Assembly: GCF_032854445.1 (NCBI RefSeq)
Contig: NW_027018199.1
Location: 1 to 59,112 of the forward strand
Reading direction: 5' to 3'
Source: Liolophura sinensis
Taxonomy: Eukaryota; Mollusca; Polyplacophora; Chitonida; Chitonidae
DNA length: 59,112 bases
In this document: in pieces, positions 1-9,886 of the stretch
Layout: every line of letters starts with the position of its first letter
Numbering within the stretch: position 1 is the first letter of the stretch
The notes under the pieces: generated by a model
What the model was told of the DNA's origin: nothing
What the model saw: the letters and a program-made list of their open reading frames with translations, nothing else
Database searches by the model: none
Program-made: the position numbers and the translations under genes

Positions 1-67
1 GTGACGAGAAATCGAATGGTGCAAACCGCGTTGCTCTCCGACCAATATTTTTGGCTGTAGCGACAAT

Positions 68-81
68 TCAATGATCATTGA
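68..81. other. 14-bp perfect palindrome in the monomer
   Basis: TCAATGATCATTGA reads the same on both strands and contains TGATCA. Units with the context ATTCAATGATCATTGATG keep all 14 bp. Units with TTGAATGATCATTTATG keep only the 10-bp core AATGATCATT. A recurrent subtype reads GAATGGTCATTT and loses the dyad; that subtype usually also has ATATTTTTGGCTGTAGTG just upstream. The dyad could bind a protein or form a small cruciform, but nothing in the sequence proves a function. Confidence 0.6.
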
Positions 82-348
82 TGTCATAATCACGTGCCCA
101 GCAACGGCTCTTACTCCATGGAAACCAGGGAAATTTGCAATTTTTCAACAGCTGGCGATGCCTGGCTCAATTCCGCATGTTTTGGCACCTTACTGAGGTG
201 GGTCAGTGTTCAGTTGTACTTTTTACAGCAGACTGTATCAAGTACCTTGTGTTTTTCAGGTACAAATGGTCTGGTTTTTCTACACGTAGATAAAGACATT
301 GAGATTGTCTTGCACTTAGAAGTAAGGCAATTGCTGGGTGAGTTAAAT

Positions 349-359
349 GGGCTTAGCCC
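349..359. other. Short inverted repeat GGGC-TTA-GCCC
   Basis: This is a 4-bp-arm hairpin with a 3-base loop, present in nearly every unit. The loop varies (TTA, TTG, TGA, TTT). Single arm changes occur: GGGC..GCCG in about seven units (for example 11338, 13536, 25626) and GCGC..GCCC at 12982 and 49023. A double change, GCGC..GCGC, restores pairing in two related units at 51772 and 56162. Confidence 0.5.
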
Positions 360-439
360 AAAGATTTTAGGTCTTCTGGGCTACCGAAGGGCACATAACT
401 TATAGTCAAAAGTTGGATATAGTAATGACCAGTCGCGAT

Positions 440-452
440 TGTACAGAGTACA
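440..452. other. Inverted repeat TGTAC-AGA-GTACA
   Basis: This has 5-bp arms around a 3-base spacer, just after TCGCGA. Common variants change the first arm or spacer: GGTACATAGTAC, GGTACACAGTAC and TGTACATAGTAC. The variants travel with unit subtypes, so they help trace copied blocks. No binding protein can be assigned from sequence alone. Confidence 0.45.
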
Positions 453-1099
453 GTGTAGCCGATTTCAATTAACAAAAAGACCAGGCAAATATGCAAAAGT
501 GAAAAACTGTTCCAGTGCTGCTGGTAAGAGGCTAATCCGACGGATTTTGTGACGAGAAATCGAATGGTGCAAACCGTGTTGCTCTCCGACCAATACTTTT
601 GGCTGTAGCGACAATTCAATGATCATTGATGTCATAATCACGTGCCCAGCAACGGCTCTTACTCCATGGAAACCAGGGAAATTTGCAATTTTTCAACTGC
701 TGCCGATGCCTGGCTCAATTCCGCATCTTTTGGCACCTTATTAATGTGGGTCTGTGGTCAGTTGTACTTTTTACAGCAGACTGTATCAAGTACCTTGTGT
801 TTTTCACGTACAAATGGTCTGGTTTTTCTACACGTAGATAAAGACATTGAGATTGTCTTGCACTTAGAAGTAAGGCAATTGCTGGGTGAGTTAAATGGGC
901 TTAGCCCAAAGATTTTTAGGTCTTCTGGGCTACCGAAGGGCACATAACATATAGTCAAAAGTTGAATATAGTAATGACCAGTCGCGATTGTACAGAGTAC
1001 AGTGTAGCCGATTTCAATTAACAAAAAGACCAGGGAAATATGCAAAAGTGGGAAAAACTGTTCTAGTGCTGCTGGTAAGAGGCTAATCCGACGTATTTT

Positions 1100-2196
1100 G
1101 TGACGAGAAATCGAATGGTGCAAACCGCGTTGCTCTCCGACCAATACTTTTGGCTGTAGCGACAAATGAATGATCATTGATGTCATAATCACGTGCCCAG
1201 CAACGGCTCTTACTCCATGGAAACCAGGGAAATTTGCAATTTTTCTACAGCTGCCGATGCCTGGCTCAATTCCGCATCTTTTGGCACCTTACTAAAATGG
1301 GTCAGTGTTCAGTTGTACTTTTTACAGCAGACTGTATCAAGTACCTTGTGTTTTTCATGTACAAATGGTGTGGTTTTTCTACATGTAGATAAAGACATTG
1401 AGATTGTCTTGCACTTAGAAGTAAGGCAATTGCTGGGTGAGTTAAATGGGCTTAGCCCAAAGATTTGACGTCTTCTGGGCTACCGAAGGGCACATAACAT
1501 ATAGTCAAAAGTTGAATATAGTAATGACCAGTCGCGATGGTACACAGTACAGTGTAGCTGATTTCAAATAACAAAAAAACCGGCAAAAATGCAAAAGTGG
1601 AAAAACTGTTCCAGTGCTGCTAGTAAGAGGCTAATCCGACGTATTTTGTGACGAGAAATCGAATGGTGCAATCCGCGTTGCTCTCCGACCAATACTTTTG
1701 GCTGTAGCGACAATTGAATGATCATTGATATCATAATTACGTGGACAGCAACGGCTCTTTCTTCATAGAAACCAGGGAAATTTGCAATTTTTCAACAGCT
1801 GCCGATACCTGGCTCAATTCCGCATCCTTTGGCACCTTATTCATGTGGGTCAGTGTTCAGTTGTACTTTTTACAGCAGACTGTATCAAGTACCTTGTGTT
1901 TTTCATGTACAAATGGTGTGGTTTTTCTACACGTAGATAAAGACTTTGAGATTGTCTTGGACTTAGAAGTAAGACAATTGCTGGGTGAGTTAAATGGGCT
2001 TAGCCCAAAGATTTCAGGTCTTCTGGGCTACCGAAGGGCACATAACTTATAGTCAAAAGTTGAATATAGTAATGACCAGTCGCGATTGTACAGAGTACAG
2101 TGTAGCCGATTTCAATTAACAAAAAGACCAGGTAAAAATGCAAAAGTGGAAAAACTGTTCCAGTGCTGCTGGTAAGAGGCTAATCCGACGTATTTT
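1100..2196 (+). repeat. Recurrent two-unit module (units 3-4)
   Basis: A unit ending in GATGGTACAYAGTAC with a CCGG-type A run is followed by a unit with CTCTTTCTT..ATAGAAACC in place of CTCTTACTCCATGGAAACC. The pair recurs at 7691-8788, 23074-24172 and 29120-30217. The second member alone also follows other partners at 15380, 17579 and 20327. The module loses the CCATGG site. In six of the seven second members AATTTGCAATT has become AATTTGAAATT; unit 4 itself keeps the C. It is a good marker of subtype order in the left domain. Confidence 0.65.
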
Positions 2197-3298
2197 GTGA
2201 CGAGAAATCGAATGGTGCAAACCGTGTTGCTCTCCGACCAATACTTTTGGCTGTAGCGACAATTCAATAATCATTGATGTCATAATCACGTGCCCAGCAA
2301 CGGCTCTTACTCCATGGAAACCAGGGAAATTTGCAATTTTTCAACTGCTGCCGATGCCTGGCTCAATTCCGCATCTTTTGGCACCTTATTAATGTGGGTC
2401 TGTGGTCAGTTGTACTTTTTACAGCAGACTGTATCAAGTACCTTGTGTTTTTCATGTACAAATGGTGTGGTTTTTCTACACGTAGATTAAGACATTGAGA
2501 TTGTCTTGCACTTAGAAGTAAGGCAATTGCTGGGTGAGTTAAATGGGCTTAGCCCAAAGATTTTTAGGTCTTCTGGGCTACCGAAGGGCACATAACATAT
2601 AGTCAAAAGTTGAATATAGTAATGACCAGTCGCGATTGTACAGAGTACAGTGTAGCCGATTTCAATTAACAAAAAGACCAGGCAAATATGCAAAAGTGGA
2701 AAAACTGTTCCAGTGCTGCTGGTAAGAGGCTAATCCGACGTATTTTGTGACGAGAAATCGAATGGTGCAAACCGTGTTGCTCTCCGACCAATACTTTTGG
2801 CTGTAGCGACAATTCAATAATCATTGATGTCATAATCACGTGCCCAGCAACGGCTCTTACTCCATGGAAACCAGGGAAATTTGCAATTTTTCAACTGCTG
2901 CCGATGCCTGGCTCAATTCCGCATCTTTTGGCACCTTATTAATGTGGGTCTGTGGTCAGTTGTACTTTTTACAGCAGACTGTATCAAGTACCTTGTGTTT
3001 TTCATGTACAAATGGTGTGGTTTTTCTACACGTAGATAAAGACATTGAGATTGTCTTGCACTTAGAAGTAAGGCAATTGCTGGGTGAGTTAAATGGGCTT
3101 AGCCCAAAGATTTTTAGGTCTTCTGGGCTACCGAAGGGCACATAACATATAGTCAAAAGTTGAATATAGTAATGACCAGTCGCGATTGTACAGAGTACAG
3201 TGTAAGCCGATTTCAATTAACAAAAATGACCAGGCAAATATGCAAAAGTGGAAAAACTGTTCTAGTGCTGCTGGTAAGAGGCTAATCCGACGTATTTT
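2197..3298 (+). repeat. Single-monomer tandem duplication (units 5 and 6)
   Basis: Units 2197-2746 and 2747-3298 are almost identical and share the rare CAATAATCATTG form of the dyad, seen nowhere else in this stretch. Unit 5 has GATTAAGAC where other units have GATAAAGAC (near 2486). Unit 6 has one-base insertions near 3204 and 3226. The near identity of adjacent units marks a recent one-unit slippage or unequal exchange. Confidence 0.75.
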
Positions 3299-4397
3299 GT
3301 GACGAGAAATCGAATGGTGCAAACCGCGTTGCTCTCCGACCAATATTTTTGGCTGTAGCGACAATTGAATGGTCACTTATGTCATAATCACGTGCCCAGC
3401 AACGGCTCTTACTCCATGGAAACCAGGGAAATTTGCAATTTTTCAACAGCTGGCGATGCCTGGCTCAATTCCGCATGTTTTGGCACCTTACTGAGGTGGG
3501 TCAGTGTTCAGTTGTACTTTTTACAGCAGACTGTATCAAGTACCTTGTGTTTTTCAGGTACAAATGGTCTGGTTTTTCTACACGTAGATAAAGACATAGA
3601 GATTGTCTTGCACTTAGAAGTAAGGCAATTGCTGGGTGAGTTAAATGGGCTTAGCCCAAAGATTTCAGGTCTTCTGGGCTACCGAAGGGCACATAACTTA
3701 TAGTCAAAAGTTGGATATAGTAATGACCAGTCGCGATTGTACACAGTACAGTGTAGCCGATTTCAATTAACAAAAAGACCAGGCAAAAATGCAAAAGTGG
3801 AAAAACTGTTCCAGTGCTGCTGGTAAGAGGCTAATCCGACGTATTTTGTGACGAGAAATCGAATGGTGCAAACCGTGTTGCTCTCCGACCAATACTTTTG
3901 GCTGTAGCGACAATTCAATGATCATTGATGTCATAATCACGTGCCCAGCAACGGCTCTTACTCCATGAAAACCAGGGAAATTTGCAATTTTTCAACTGCT
4001 GCCGATGCCTGGCTCAATTCCGCATCTTTTGGCACCTTATTAATGTGGGTCTGTGGTCAGTTGTACTTTTTACAGCAGACTGTATCAAGTACCTTGTGTT
4101 TTTCACGTACAAATGGTGTGGTTTTTCTACACGTAGATAAAGACATTGAGATTGTCTTGCACTTAGAAGTAAGGCAATTGCTGGGTGAGTTAAATGGGCT
4201 TAGCCCAAAGATTTTTAGGTCTTCTGGGCTACCGAAGGGCACATAACATATAGTCAAAAGTTGAATATAGTAATGACCAGTCGCGATTGTACAGAGTACA
4301 GTGTAGCCGATTTCAATTAACAAAAAGACCAGGCAAATATGCAAAAGTGGAAAAACTGTTCTAGTGCTGCTGGTAAGAGGCTAATCCGACGTATTTT

Positions 4398-7300
4398 GTG
4401 ACAAGAAATCGAATGGTGCAATCCGCGTTGAGCTCCGACCAATACTTTTGGCTGTAGTGACAATTGAATGATCATTAATTTTATAATCACGTGCCCAGTA
4501 ACGGCTCTTACTCCATGGAAACCAGGGATATTTGCAATTTTTCAACAGCTGCCGATGCCTGGCTCAATTCCGCATCTTTTGGCACCTTACTGAAGTGGGT
4601 CAGTGTTCAGTTGTACTTTTTACAGCAGACTGTATCAAGTACCTTGTGTTTTTCACGTACAAATGGTGTGGTTTTTCTACACGTAGATAAAAACATTGAG
4701 ATTGTCTTGCACTTAGAAGTAAGGCAATTGCTGGGTGAGTTAAATGGGCTTAGCCCAAAGATTTCAGGTCATCTGGGGTACCGAAGGGCACATTACTTAT
4801 AGTCAAAAGTTGAATATAGTAATGACCAGTCGCGATTGTACAGAGTACAGTGTAGCCGATTTCAATTAACAAAAAGACCAGGCAAAAATGCAAAAGTGGA
4901 AAAGCTGTTCCAGTGCTGCTGGTAAGAGGCTAATCCGACGTATTTTGTGACGACAAATCGAATTGTGCAAATCGCGTTGCTCTCCGACCAATATTTTTGG
5001 CTGTAGTGACAATTGAATGGTCATTTATGTCATAATCACGTGCCCAGCAACGGTTCTTACTCCATGGAAACCAGGGAAATTTGCAATTTTTCAACAGCTG
5101 CCGATGCCTGGCTCAATTCCGCATCTTTTGGCACCTTACTAAAATGGGTCAGTGTTCAGTTGTACTTTTTACAGCAGACTGTATCAAGTACCTTGTGTTT
5201 TTCACGTACAAATGGTGTGGTTTTTCTACACGTAGATAAAGACATTGAGATTGTCTTGGACTTAGAATTAATACAATTGCTGGGTGAGTTAAATGGGCTT
5301 AGCCCAAAGATTTGACGTTTTCTGGGCTACCGAAGGGCACATAACTTATAGTCAAAAGTTGAATATAGTAATGACCAGTCGCGATTTTACAGAGTACAGT
5401 GTAGCCGATTTCAGTTAACAAAAAGACCAGGCAAAAATGCAAAATGGAAAAACTGTTCCAGTGCTGCTGGAAAGAGGCTAAGCCGACGTATTTTGTGACG
5501 AAAAGTCGAATGGTGCAAACCGCGTTGCTCTCCGACCAATACTTTTGGCTATAGCGACAATTCAATGATCATTGATGTCATAATCACGTGCCCAGCAACG
5601 GCTCTTACTCCATGGAAACCAGGGATATTTGCAATTTTTTAATAGCTGCCGATGCCTGGCTCAATTCCGCATCTTTTGGCACCTTTTAAATGTGGGTCAG
5701 TGTTTAGTTGTACTTTTTACAGCAGACTGTATCATGTACCTTGTGTTTTTTATGTACAAATGGTCTGGTTTTTCTACACGTAGATAAAGACATTGAGATT
5801 GTCTTGGACTTAGAAGTAAGACAATTGCTGGGTGAGTTAAATGGGCTTGGCCCAAAGATTTCAGGTCTTCTGGGCTACCGAAGGGCACATAACTTATAGT
5901 CAAAAGTTGAATATAATAATGACCAGTCGTGATGGTACATAGTACAGTGTAGCCGATTTCAATTAACAAAAAGACCAGGCAAAAACGCAAAAGTGGAAAA
6001 ACTGTTCCAGTGCTGCTGGTAAGAGGCTAATCCGACGTATTTTGTGACAAGAAATCGAATGGTGCAATCCGCGTTGAGCTCCGACCAATACTTTTGGCTG
6101 TAGTGACAATTGAATGATCATTAATTTTATAATCACGTGCCCAGCAACGGCTCTTACTCCATGGAAACCAGGGATATTTGCAATTTTTCAACAGCTGCCG
6201 ATGCCTGGCTCAATTCCGCATCTTTTGGCACCTTACTGAAGTGGGTCAGTGTTCAGTTGTACTTTTTACAGCAGACTGTATCAAGTACCTTGTGTTTTTC
6301 ACGTACAAATGGTGTGGTTTTTCTACACGTAGATAAAAACATTGAGATTGTCTTGCACTTAGAAGTAAGGCAATTGCTGGGTGAGTTAAATGGGCTTAGC
6401 CCAAAGATTTCAGGTCATCTGGGGTACCGAAGGGCACATTACTTATAGTCAAAAGTTGAATATAGTAATGACCAGTCGCGATTGTACAGAGTACAGTGTA
6501 GCCGATTTCAATTAACAAAAAGACCAGGCAAAAATGCAAAAGTGGAAAAGCTGTTCCAGTGCTGCTGGTAAGAGGCTAATCCGACGTATTTTGTGACGAC
6601 AAATCGAATTGTGCAAATCGCGTTGCTCTCCGACCAATATTTTTGGCTGTAGTGACAATTGAATGGTCATTTATGTCATAATCACGTGCCCACCAACGGC
6701 TCTTACTCCATGGAAACCAGGGAAATTTGCAATTTTTCAACAGCTGCCGATGCCTGGCTCAATTCCGCATCTTTTGGCACCTCACTAAAATGGGTCAGTG
6801 TTCAGTTGTACTTTTTACAGCAGACTGTATCAAGTACCTTGTGTTTTTCACGTACAAATGGTCTGGTTTTTCTATACGTAGATAAAGACATTGAGATTGT
6901 CTTGGACTTAGAATTAATACAATTGCTGGGTGAGTTAAATGGGCTTAGCCCAAAGATTTGACGTCTTCTGGGCTACCGAAGGGCACATAACTTATAGTCA
7001 AAAGTTGAATATAGTAATGACCAGTCGCGATTTAACAGAGTACAGTGTAGCCGATTTCAGTTAACAAAAAGACCAGGCAAAAATGCAAAATGGAAAAACT
7101 GTTCCAGTGCTGCTGGAAAGAGGCTAAGGCGACGTATTTTGTGACGAAAAGTCGAATGGTGCAAACCGCGTTGGTCTCCGACCAATACTTTTGGCTATAG
7201 CGACAATTCAATGATCATTGATGTCATAATCACGTGCCCAGCAACGGCTCTTACTCCATGGAAACCAGGGATATTTGCAATTTTTTAATAGCTGCCGATG

Positions 7301-7510
7301 CCTGGCTCAATTCCGCATCTTTTGGCACCTTTTAAATGTGGGTCAGTGTTTAGTTGTACTTTTTACAGCAGACTGTATCAAGTACCTTGTGTTTTTTATG
7401 TACAAATGGTGTGGTTTTTCTACACGTAGATAAAGACATTGAGATTGTCTTGGACTTAGAAGTAAGACAATTGCTGGGTGAGTTAAATGGGCTTGGCCCA
7501 AAGATTTGAC
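4398..7510 (+). repeat. Three-monomer tandem duplication (units 9-11 and 12-14)
   Basis: Starts 4398, 4947 and 5495 pair with 6044, 6593 and 7141 at a constant 1646 bp. Shared rare variants include GTGACAAGAAATCG, ATTAATTTTATAATC (4474 and 6120), GAATTGTGCAAATCG, GAATTAATACAATTG, a GACGAAAAGTCG unit start and GGCTATAGCG. Similarity continues to the GGCTTGGCCC at about 7495 and then stops, because unit 14 has GATTTGACG where unit 11 has GATTTCAGG. A third, dispersed copy of units 12-14 lies at 27470-29119. Confidence 0.75.
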
Positions 7511-9350
7511 GTCTTCTGGGCTACCGAAGGGCACATAACTTATAGTCAAAAGTTGAATATAGTAATGACCAGTCGCGATTGTACAGAGTACAGTGTAGCC
7601 GGTTTCAATTAACAAAAAAAAACAGGCAAAAATGCAAAATTGGAAAAATTGCTCCAGTGCTGCTGGTAAAAAGCTAATCCGACGTATTTTGTGACGAGAA
7701 ATCGAATGGTGCAATCCGCGTTGCTCTCCGACCAATACTTTTGGCTGTAGCGACAATTGAATGATCATTGATGTCATAATCACGTGCCCAGCAACGGCTC
7801 TTACTCCATGGAAACCAGGGAAATTTGCAATTTTTCAACGGCTGCCGATGCCTGGCTCAATTCCGCATCTTTTGGCACCTTACTGAAGTGGGTCAGTGTT
7901 CAGTTGTACTTTTTACAGCAGACTGTATCAAGTACCTTGTGTTTTTCATGTACAAATGGTGTGGTTTTTCTACACGTAGATAAAGACATTGAGATTGTCT
8001 TGCACTTAGAAGTAAGGCAATTGCTGGGTGAGTTAAATGGGCTTAGCCCAAAGATTTGACGTCTTCTGGGCTACCGAAGGGCACATAACATATAGTCAAA
8101 AGTTGAATATAGTAATGACCAGTCGCGATGGTACATAGTACAGTGTAGCCGATTTCAATTAACAAAAAGACCGGGCAAAAATGCAAAAGTGGAAAAACTG
8201 TTCCAGTGCTGCTAGTAAGAGGCTAATCCGACGTATTTTGTGACGAGAAATCGAATGGTGCAATCCGCGTTGCTCTCCGACCAATACTTTTGGCTGTAGC
8301 GACAATTGAATGATCATTGATGTCATAATTACGTGCACAGCAACGGCTCTTTCTTTATAGAAACCAGGGAAATTTGAAATTTTTCAACAGCTGCCGATAC
8401 CTGGCTCAATTCCGCATCTTTTGGCACCTTATTCATGTGGGTCAGTGTTCAGTTGTACTTTTTACAGCAGACTGTATCAAGTACCTTGTGTTTTTCAGGT
8501 ACAAATGGTGTGGTTTTTCTACACGTAGATAAAGACTTTGAGATTGTCTTGGACTTAGAAGTAAGACAATTGCTGGGTGAGTTAAATGGGCTTAGCCCAA
8601 AGATTTCAGGTCTTCTGGGCTACCGAAGGGCACATAACTTATAGTCAAAAGTTGAATATAGTAATGACCAGTCGCGATTGTACAGAGTACAGTGTAGCCG
8701 ATTTCAATTAACAAAAAGACCAGGTAAAAATGCAAAAGTGGAAAAACTGTTCCAGTGCTGCTGGTAAGAGGCTAATCCGACGTATTTTGTGACGAGAAAT
8801 CGAATGGTGCAATCCGCGTTGATCTCCGACCAATACTTTTGGCTGTAGTGACAATTGAATGATCATTGATGTCATAATCACGTGCCCAGCAACGGCTCTT
8901 ACTCCATGGAAACCAGGGATATTTGCAATTTTTCAACAGCTGCCGATGCCTGGCTCAATTCCGCATCTTTTGGCACCTTACTGAAGTGGGTCAGTATTCA
9001 GTTGTACTTTTTACAGCAGACTGTATCAAGTACCTTGTGTTTTTCACGTCCAAATGGTGTGGTTTTTCTACACGTAGATAAAGACATTGAGATTGTCTTG
9101 CACTTAGAAGTAAGGCAATTGCTGGGTGAGTTAAATGGGCTGAGCCCAAAGATTTCAGGTCTTCTGGGCTACCGAAGGGCACATTACTTTTAGTCAAAAG
9201 TTGAATATAGTAATGACCAGTCGCGATTGTACAGAGTACAGTGTAGCCGATTTCAATTAACAAAAAGACCAGGTAAAAATGCAAAAGTGGAAAAACTGTT
9301 CCAGTGCTGCTGGTAAGAGGCTAATCCGACGTATTTTGTGACGAAAAATC
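5690..9350 (+). repeat. Dispersed copied block A, first copy (late unit 11 to start of unit 18)
   Basis: Pairs with 27116-30780 at 21426-21429 bp (39 monomers). The order of subtypes is the same over about 6.7 units. Rare markers shared along it include ATATAATAATGACC with CAGTCGTGATGG, ATTAATTTTATAATC, GAATTAATACAATTG, GATTTCAGTTAAC, TTTTTTAATAGCTG with CCTTTTAAATGTGG, the AAAAAAAACAGG run with TTGCTCCAG, CTCTTTCTTTATAG and CACGTCCAAATGG. Both ends fall inside monomers. Confidence 0.8.
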
Positions 9351-9886
9351 GAATGGTGCAATCCGCGTTGATCTCCGACCAATACTTTTGGCTGTAGTGA
9401 CAATTGAATGATCATTGATGTCATAATCACGTGCCCAGCAACGGCTCTTACTCCATGGAAACCAGGGATATTTGCAATTTTTCAACAGCTGCCGATGCCT
9501 GGCTCAATTCCGCATCTTTTGGCACCTTACTGAAGTGGGTCAGTATTCAGTTGTACTTTTTACAGCAGACTGTATCAAGTACCTTGTGTTTTTCACGTCC
9601 AAATGGTGTGGTTTTTCTACACGTAGATAAAGACATTGAGATTGTCTTGCACTTAGAAGTAAGGCAATTGCTGGGTGAGTTAAATGGGCTTAGCCCAAAG
9701 ATTTCAGGTCTTCTGGGCTACCGAAGGGCACATTACTTTTAGTCAAAAGTTGAATATAGTAATGACCAGTCGCGATTGTACAGAGTACAGTGTAGCCGAT
9801 TTCAATTAACAAAAAGACCAGGTAAAAATGCAAAAGTGGAAAAACTGTTCCAGTGCTGCTGGTAAGAGGCTAATCCGACGTATTTT
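8789..9886 (+). repeat. Single-monomer tandem duplication (units 17 and 18)
   Basis: The two units are nearly identical, sharing GGTCAGTATTCAG, CACGTCCAAATGG and CATTACTTTTAGTC. Visible differences are GGGCTGAGCCC in the first against GGGCTTAGCCC in the second, and GACGAAAAATCG at the start of the second. The dispersed copy of unit 17 at 30218 is followed by a unit that also starts GACGAAAAATCG but then diverges. Confidence 0.75.

Larger units (their letters stand above)
1..548 (+). repeat. First monomer, used as reference for internal landmarks
   Basis: Landmarks in this unit recur in most others. The AATGATCATT dyad is at 70-79, extended here to 14 bp at 68-81. CACGTG is at 91-96, CCATGG at 116-121, CAGCTG at 149-154 and TCGCGA at 433-438. 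The GGGC/GCCC inverted repeat is at 349-359 and TGTAC-AGA-GTACA at 440-452. There is a 7-bp direct repeat, GTACAGA/GTACAGT, at 441-454. The monomer has no obvious internal sub-repeat, so it is not visibly a multimer of a shorter satellite. Its length is close to three nucleosome repeats of 183 bp, which is only suggestive. It has no match that I can see to tRNA, 5S rRNA, snRNA or a known transposon end. Closely related neighbours differ at a few per cent of sites. Confidence 0.85.

Noticed and set aside
91-96. CACGTG as a functional E-box
   Set aside because: It is a 6-bp motif, often mutated to CATGTG, TACGTG or CACATG in subtypes, with no regulatory context. It is noted only as a landmark.
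94-405. Plus-strand open frame of about 90-112 codons repeated in many units (ATG at 118 in the first unit)
   Set aside because: The long forms start at GTG or TTG. About 30 of 108 units carry an in-frame TAA in TTATAAATG-type segments, and others gain a TGA in AATTTGAAATT or frame-breaking indels. Intact copies reflect repetition of one monomer, not selection. A dN/dS test over the 108 units near 1 would confirm this; a value well below 1 would reopen it.
1-548. CENP-B box
   Set aside because: I scanned for TTCG-4N-A-2N-CGGG and its complement in the consensus. The CGAA and TTCG occurrences lack the remaining core bases.
549-640. tRNA-like or Pol III box on the minus strand (TTCGA in CCATTCGATTTC)
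   Set aside because: Only the central TTCGA fits a B box. No matching A box lies at the right distance, and no cloverleaf can be drawn.
758-1192. Minus-strand open frames of about 70-146 codons with hydrophobic starts
   Set aside because: They overlap the plus-strand frame, start at TTG in most cases, shift or stop between units, and contain no recognisable domain. They are treated as chance frames in repeated DNA.
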